In this document: positions 9,300-11,667 of the stretch, in pieces
Layout: each line of letters starts with the position of its first letter
Position numbering within the stretch: position 1 is the stretch's first letter
NCBI GenBank assembly: GCA_009602725.1
Contig: WELB01000198.1
Span: forward strand, 222,405 to 234,071
Direction: 5' to 3'
DNA: 11,667 nt
Source: Spirogloea muscicola
Taxonomy: Eukaryota > Streptophyta > Zygnematophyceae > Spirogloeales > Spirogloeaceae
Position numbers and translations under genes: made by a program
Notes under the pieces: model-generated
What the model saw: only the letters and a program-made list of their open reading frames with translations
The model's database searches: none
What the model was told of the DNA's origin: nothing

Positions 9300-10149
9300 T
9301 TGAGCTCTAGTTGGATACATCTTCTACTTCTCCTAACACAGTGTACTGGCTTGCTTTGGCCTCCCTCTCGTTCCAGGCTCACTGTGCGCCTTCCCTCTGT
9401 TGTCTACCAATTCTGTTGAGCGGTTGCCTCGACCTTGTTCTAAACGAGGTCCTCCGTCCCCGACTGAGTCACACTGGAAAGAGACAGCTTCTCCAAGGCA
9501 CTGGCTGTGGGAGGCCAGCTCAAAAGAAGTGAAGAAATGCTGGAAGGACGAAACACGTTGTGAATTCTGCGGATGAGCGGTCAAAAGTCTATAGTCAGCA
9601 AATGCAAGTGGAGTATTCACTGGTCGTCGCCCTTGCAAAGTGTACTCAGCATAAGATATCTACGTGTCAAGCTAGGTCAGCCTTCTGAGTTAGATGGACG
9701 TCAGTCAGTATAAGACGGAATAGGTATGTAATGACATCACTCAGTGGACATGTGCAGGCGCCGACTTGCAGCATATCTGCCCTCGCCTCGCATGGCACTC
9801 TCTACTGATTCCCATGAGGCTCTCCCGCTGGCAGTTGTCATGCGTCAAGGACCCCTCGTCATCACCAGGCGACCCTGTCCCAAAAGGCTCACCCCAAAGG
9901 AGGCCCTCCTGCCCGTTCCCACCACGCCAGTGCATACCCACTTCGCTCTCCTCCTGTGTACTTAGCGGTGGCCGCGACCAGCGCATCTTTGGCAGGTGAT
10001 GAGCGGCGGAAGCACAGGCGTGGCTGCACATGGCACGCCTTCCAAAGTAGGCGCAGCGCGCATGACACGAAGAGGACTGCCGAGCCGAGCCAAAATCCAC
10101 TGTTCATGCAGGAGGCAGAGAGAGTGCAGAGGATGGGGCTACACAAGGC
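9300..10149. other. No gene assigned; one tail fragment
   Basis: Mixed DNA with several short frames on both strands that match nothing I know. A minus-oriented stem-loop tail variant lies at 9503-9520 (GGCTG-tgggaggc-CAGCT). Frames at 9741-10100 (minus) and 9744-9999 (plus) overlap, and neither shows a domain. Confidence 0.4.
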
Positions 10150-10480
10150 GAAGCGCTAGGCGTGGAGGGGCAAGGAGCAGTGCAGGAGCACGGCTGGGAG
10201 GGGGGCTGGACGGCACTCGAGCGAGCATGGACGAGCGGGACGTGCGATGCCGGTGGGCCGGGGGGGCGAGGGAGGGGCCAGGGGCGAACGTGGTGCGGGG
10301 GTGGCAGGGCCCTGTCCCAAGGGGGCCTGCCGCGCCGCCTGCCTGGCGGGTGAGAGCCGGGCGGGCAGCGCGCCGCCAGCAGAGCGGAGCCGGAAGCACG
10401 TGAGGGCCCTCGGCGGGGCGGGTGGCGCCGGGGGCGGGTCGGGACGGGCACGAGGGGGCGGGCCCCCTCCTTCCGGCAGA
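10150..10480. other. GC-rich, CpG-dense block
   Basis: Composition resembles tubulin exon 1 and its upstream region. Long frames are open on both strands, including a minus frame spanning 10104-10709. All are Pro/Arg/Ala/Gly low complexity, and the minus one runs straight through a repeat tail. It could be the 5' end of an unrecognised gene or simply a GC island. Confidence 0.35.
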
Positions 10481-10522
10481 ACCAGTAGTAAGCTCTTCCA
10501 AAGGCCTGGAAGCCTTTTTCCA

Positions 10523-10553
10523 GTTCACGGCAATGCCTGTGGGAGGCCAGCCC
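10523..10553 (-). repeat. Stem-loop tail fragment with ATTGCCGTGAA motif
   Basis: GTTCACGGCAAT then GCCTGTGGGAGGCCAGCCC. Near-twin of 5331-5362. It is preceded by CTTCCAAAGGCCTGGAAG, itself a small inverted repeat. Confidence 0.6.
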
Positions 10554-10635
10554 CGCCCAAAATGCACACACGGCTCGGGCCGCGGTCGTCCGCCCTCCCG
10601 TCCGCCCTGGTACGGCCTGGTGGGCTGGCGTATCA

Positions 10636-10895
10636 CAGCGGTCCATGGCCCACACGCCTTGCACCTGCGTGCTGACCTTGCTCTCGCGACAGCCTCTGGC
10701 TTTCGTCATGGGGATTGTTCTCCGGCAGCTTGTCTGTCAGATTTGAGGCTCCTCACTCGTCGTTATTGAGTGGTTCATACTACGCCAGTACTGAGCTAGC
10801 GCTTTTTCCCCCTTCGTACTTTGGCCTCTTCGACCCTTGTCAGTAATTTTCGGGCTGGCTTCTCACAGCCCTTTCCCCCATTGGGACAGCCACTT
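10636..10895 (+). repeat. Repeat copy D
   Basis: It starts near codon 8 of the family frame (QRSMAHT), shifts frame once, then reads LHLRADLALATASGFRHGDC followed by SPAACLSDLRLLTRRY with TGA at 10767-10769. The tail has a perfect stem-loop at 10852-10871 (GGGCTG-gcttctca-CAGCCC), CCCCCATTGGG and CCACTTC. A stem-loop remnant at 10622-10641 lies immediately upstream. Confidence 0.75.
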
Positions 10896-10907
10896 CGGCC
10901 TATCACA

Positions 10908-10988
10908 AGGGGATGCCTTCGGACCTTGTCAATTGTCTCTCGGGCTGGCTGTTCACAGCCCCCGCCCCCTATGGGAGAGCCACTTTCC
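10908..10988 (+). repeat. Additional 3' tail copy
   Basis: CCTTCGGACCTTGTC, a perfect stem-loop at 10942-10961 (GGGCTG-gctgttca-CAGCCC), CCCTATGGGAGAGCC and ACTTTC follow directly after copy D's tail. This is a tail-only copy in the same orientation. Confidence 0.75.
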
Positions 10989-11103
10989 ATAGCCATATTT
11001 CTCAAAAGCATTGCCTCACTTCGAAATTGCTGTTCCTTCCGAAGCCAGCTCACAAGGTGGGCACGCGCGCTACCAAGAAAGCGCTCTCTTGGATGCAAGA
11101 GAG

Positions 11104-11238
11104 GGGCTGTGAGAGGCCAGCCCAAGCCCAAAAGTCAAAAGCTCTCCAAAATTACGGCAATGGCAACTGAGTGCACAAGGGTCGGAGAGGAAGTAAGTGG
11201 TTGTCCTGAAGGGGGCAAGGCCTGTGAATAGCCAGCCC
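11104..11238 (-). repeat. Two minus-oriented stem-loop tails
   Basis: A perfect stem-loop at 11104-11123 (GGGCTG-tgagaggc-CAGCCC) and an imperfect one at about 11219-11238 (GGCCTG-tgaatagc-CAGCCC). The second is preceded by AAGTGGTTGTCC, the reverse complement of the family CCACTT end. An ATTACGGCAAT motif at 11152-11162 lies between them. Confidence 0.65.
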
Positions 11239-11239
11239 G

Positions 11240-11667
11240 TAAAGTGACGAGGTCCGGATTGGCCATAAGCGCTTCCGCAAAGCTTGCCCGGTAGGATAAC
11301 CACTTGGCAAACTCTGGTGAGGAGCCGTGAATGAGAATGATTAGCAAGCGGAGAGGAACCCCTTGACGGAAGGGAATGCTCCTGATAGAGTTGGCAGCTA
11401 CAGCACGACGGAGAGGAGGTCGAAGAGTCGCGGTGCGACTGCGCAAGCGGCTTGTGGCCCTAGTGCGCAGCAACAGAAGAAAGAAGCAGGCCCGAGTGGG
11501 GCCGGCAGGGCCGCCAGGAGGCCGCCCGCGGCCAGGGCGAGCGGAGCTCGGAGGTGGGGGAGGTCCACCGCAGTCGACGGACGGGGCGCGGCGGCGGTGG
11601 CGGCGGCGGTGGCGGCGGCCGGGCGCGAGGCACTGATGATGGGCGCCGCGGCTGCACGGGGGGGGGG
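11240..11667. other. Window end, GC-rich with GGC-type triplet tract
   Basis: From about 11490 the DNA is very GC-rich. A run of GGC/GGT triplets lies at about 11588-11620, and the window ends in ten G. A plus frame (11376-11636, Arg/Gly-rich) and a minus frame (11460-11657, poly-Pro) are both open, as expected from the composition. No gene can be supported. A first exon reading leftward is possible but untestable here. Confidence 0.4.

Noticed and set aside
10104-10709. A 201-codon minus frame.
   Set aside because: Pro/Arg/Ala/Ser low complexity in a GC-rich block, and it runs through a repeat tail fragment and the antisense of copy D.

Overview
The window looks like nuclear DNA of a green-lineage eukaryote, most likely a streptophyte (a charophyte alga or an early-diverging land-plant lineage). 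The one clear host gene is an intron-containing beta-tubulin on the minus strand. Its residues ([10 protein letters not shown] at the N-terminus, [18 protein letters not shown], the [11 protein letters not shown] region) and its intron positions in codons 132 and 222 are those I associate with plant beta-tubulins. There are no bacterial-style operons, and all inferred introns are GT-AG. I cannot name the species. Both ends are G homopolymers in very GC-rich DNA, so this may be a whole short contig; one ambiguous base sits at 4029.

Layout. 1-1410: GC-rich start, then a dense cluster of interspersed-repeat copies. 1410-2092: non-coding 3' flank of the tubulin gene. 2093-3969: four-exon beta-tubulin gene, 443 codons, apparently intact. 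3970-4220: GC-rich upstream region. 4221-5365: second repeat cluster. 5365-6510: AT-richer, decayed DNA with a possible retroelement protease relic. 6510-8375: a diverged direct duplication of a roughly 660-base module, with a short retroposed element inserted in the first copy. 8341-8583: two short tandem repeats. 8723-9070: an unidentified coding-like relic. 9107-11240: more repeat copies around a GC-rich block. 11240-11667: GC-rich end with a GGC-type triplet tract.

The most interesting content is the repeat family. At least ten copies, in both orientations, encode the same short C-terminal peptide (best copies: a 50-codon frame starting MRLSMSLQRS and ending LLTRGY-stop). They differ mostly at synonymous sites, so the sequence evolved as protein. 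A non-coding 3' tail follows, carrying a recurrent stem-loop (GGGCTG-N8-CAGCCC) and ending near CCACTTC. One copy (7076-7273) is flanked by a 10-base target-site duplication, and its unoccupied counterpart is preserved in the neighbouring module copy. Another copy has an 8-base flanking repeat, and a third has an inverted 5' part. Variable 5' ends, target duplications, a conserved 3' stem-loop and an inverted 5' segment together suggest the 3' ends of a non-LTR (LINE-like) retrotransposon, or a short parasite of one. The peptide itself I do not recognise.
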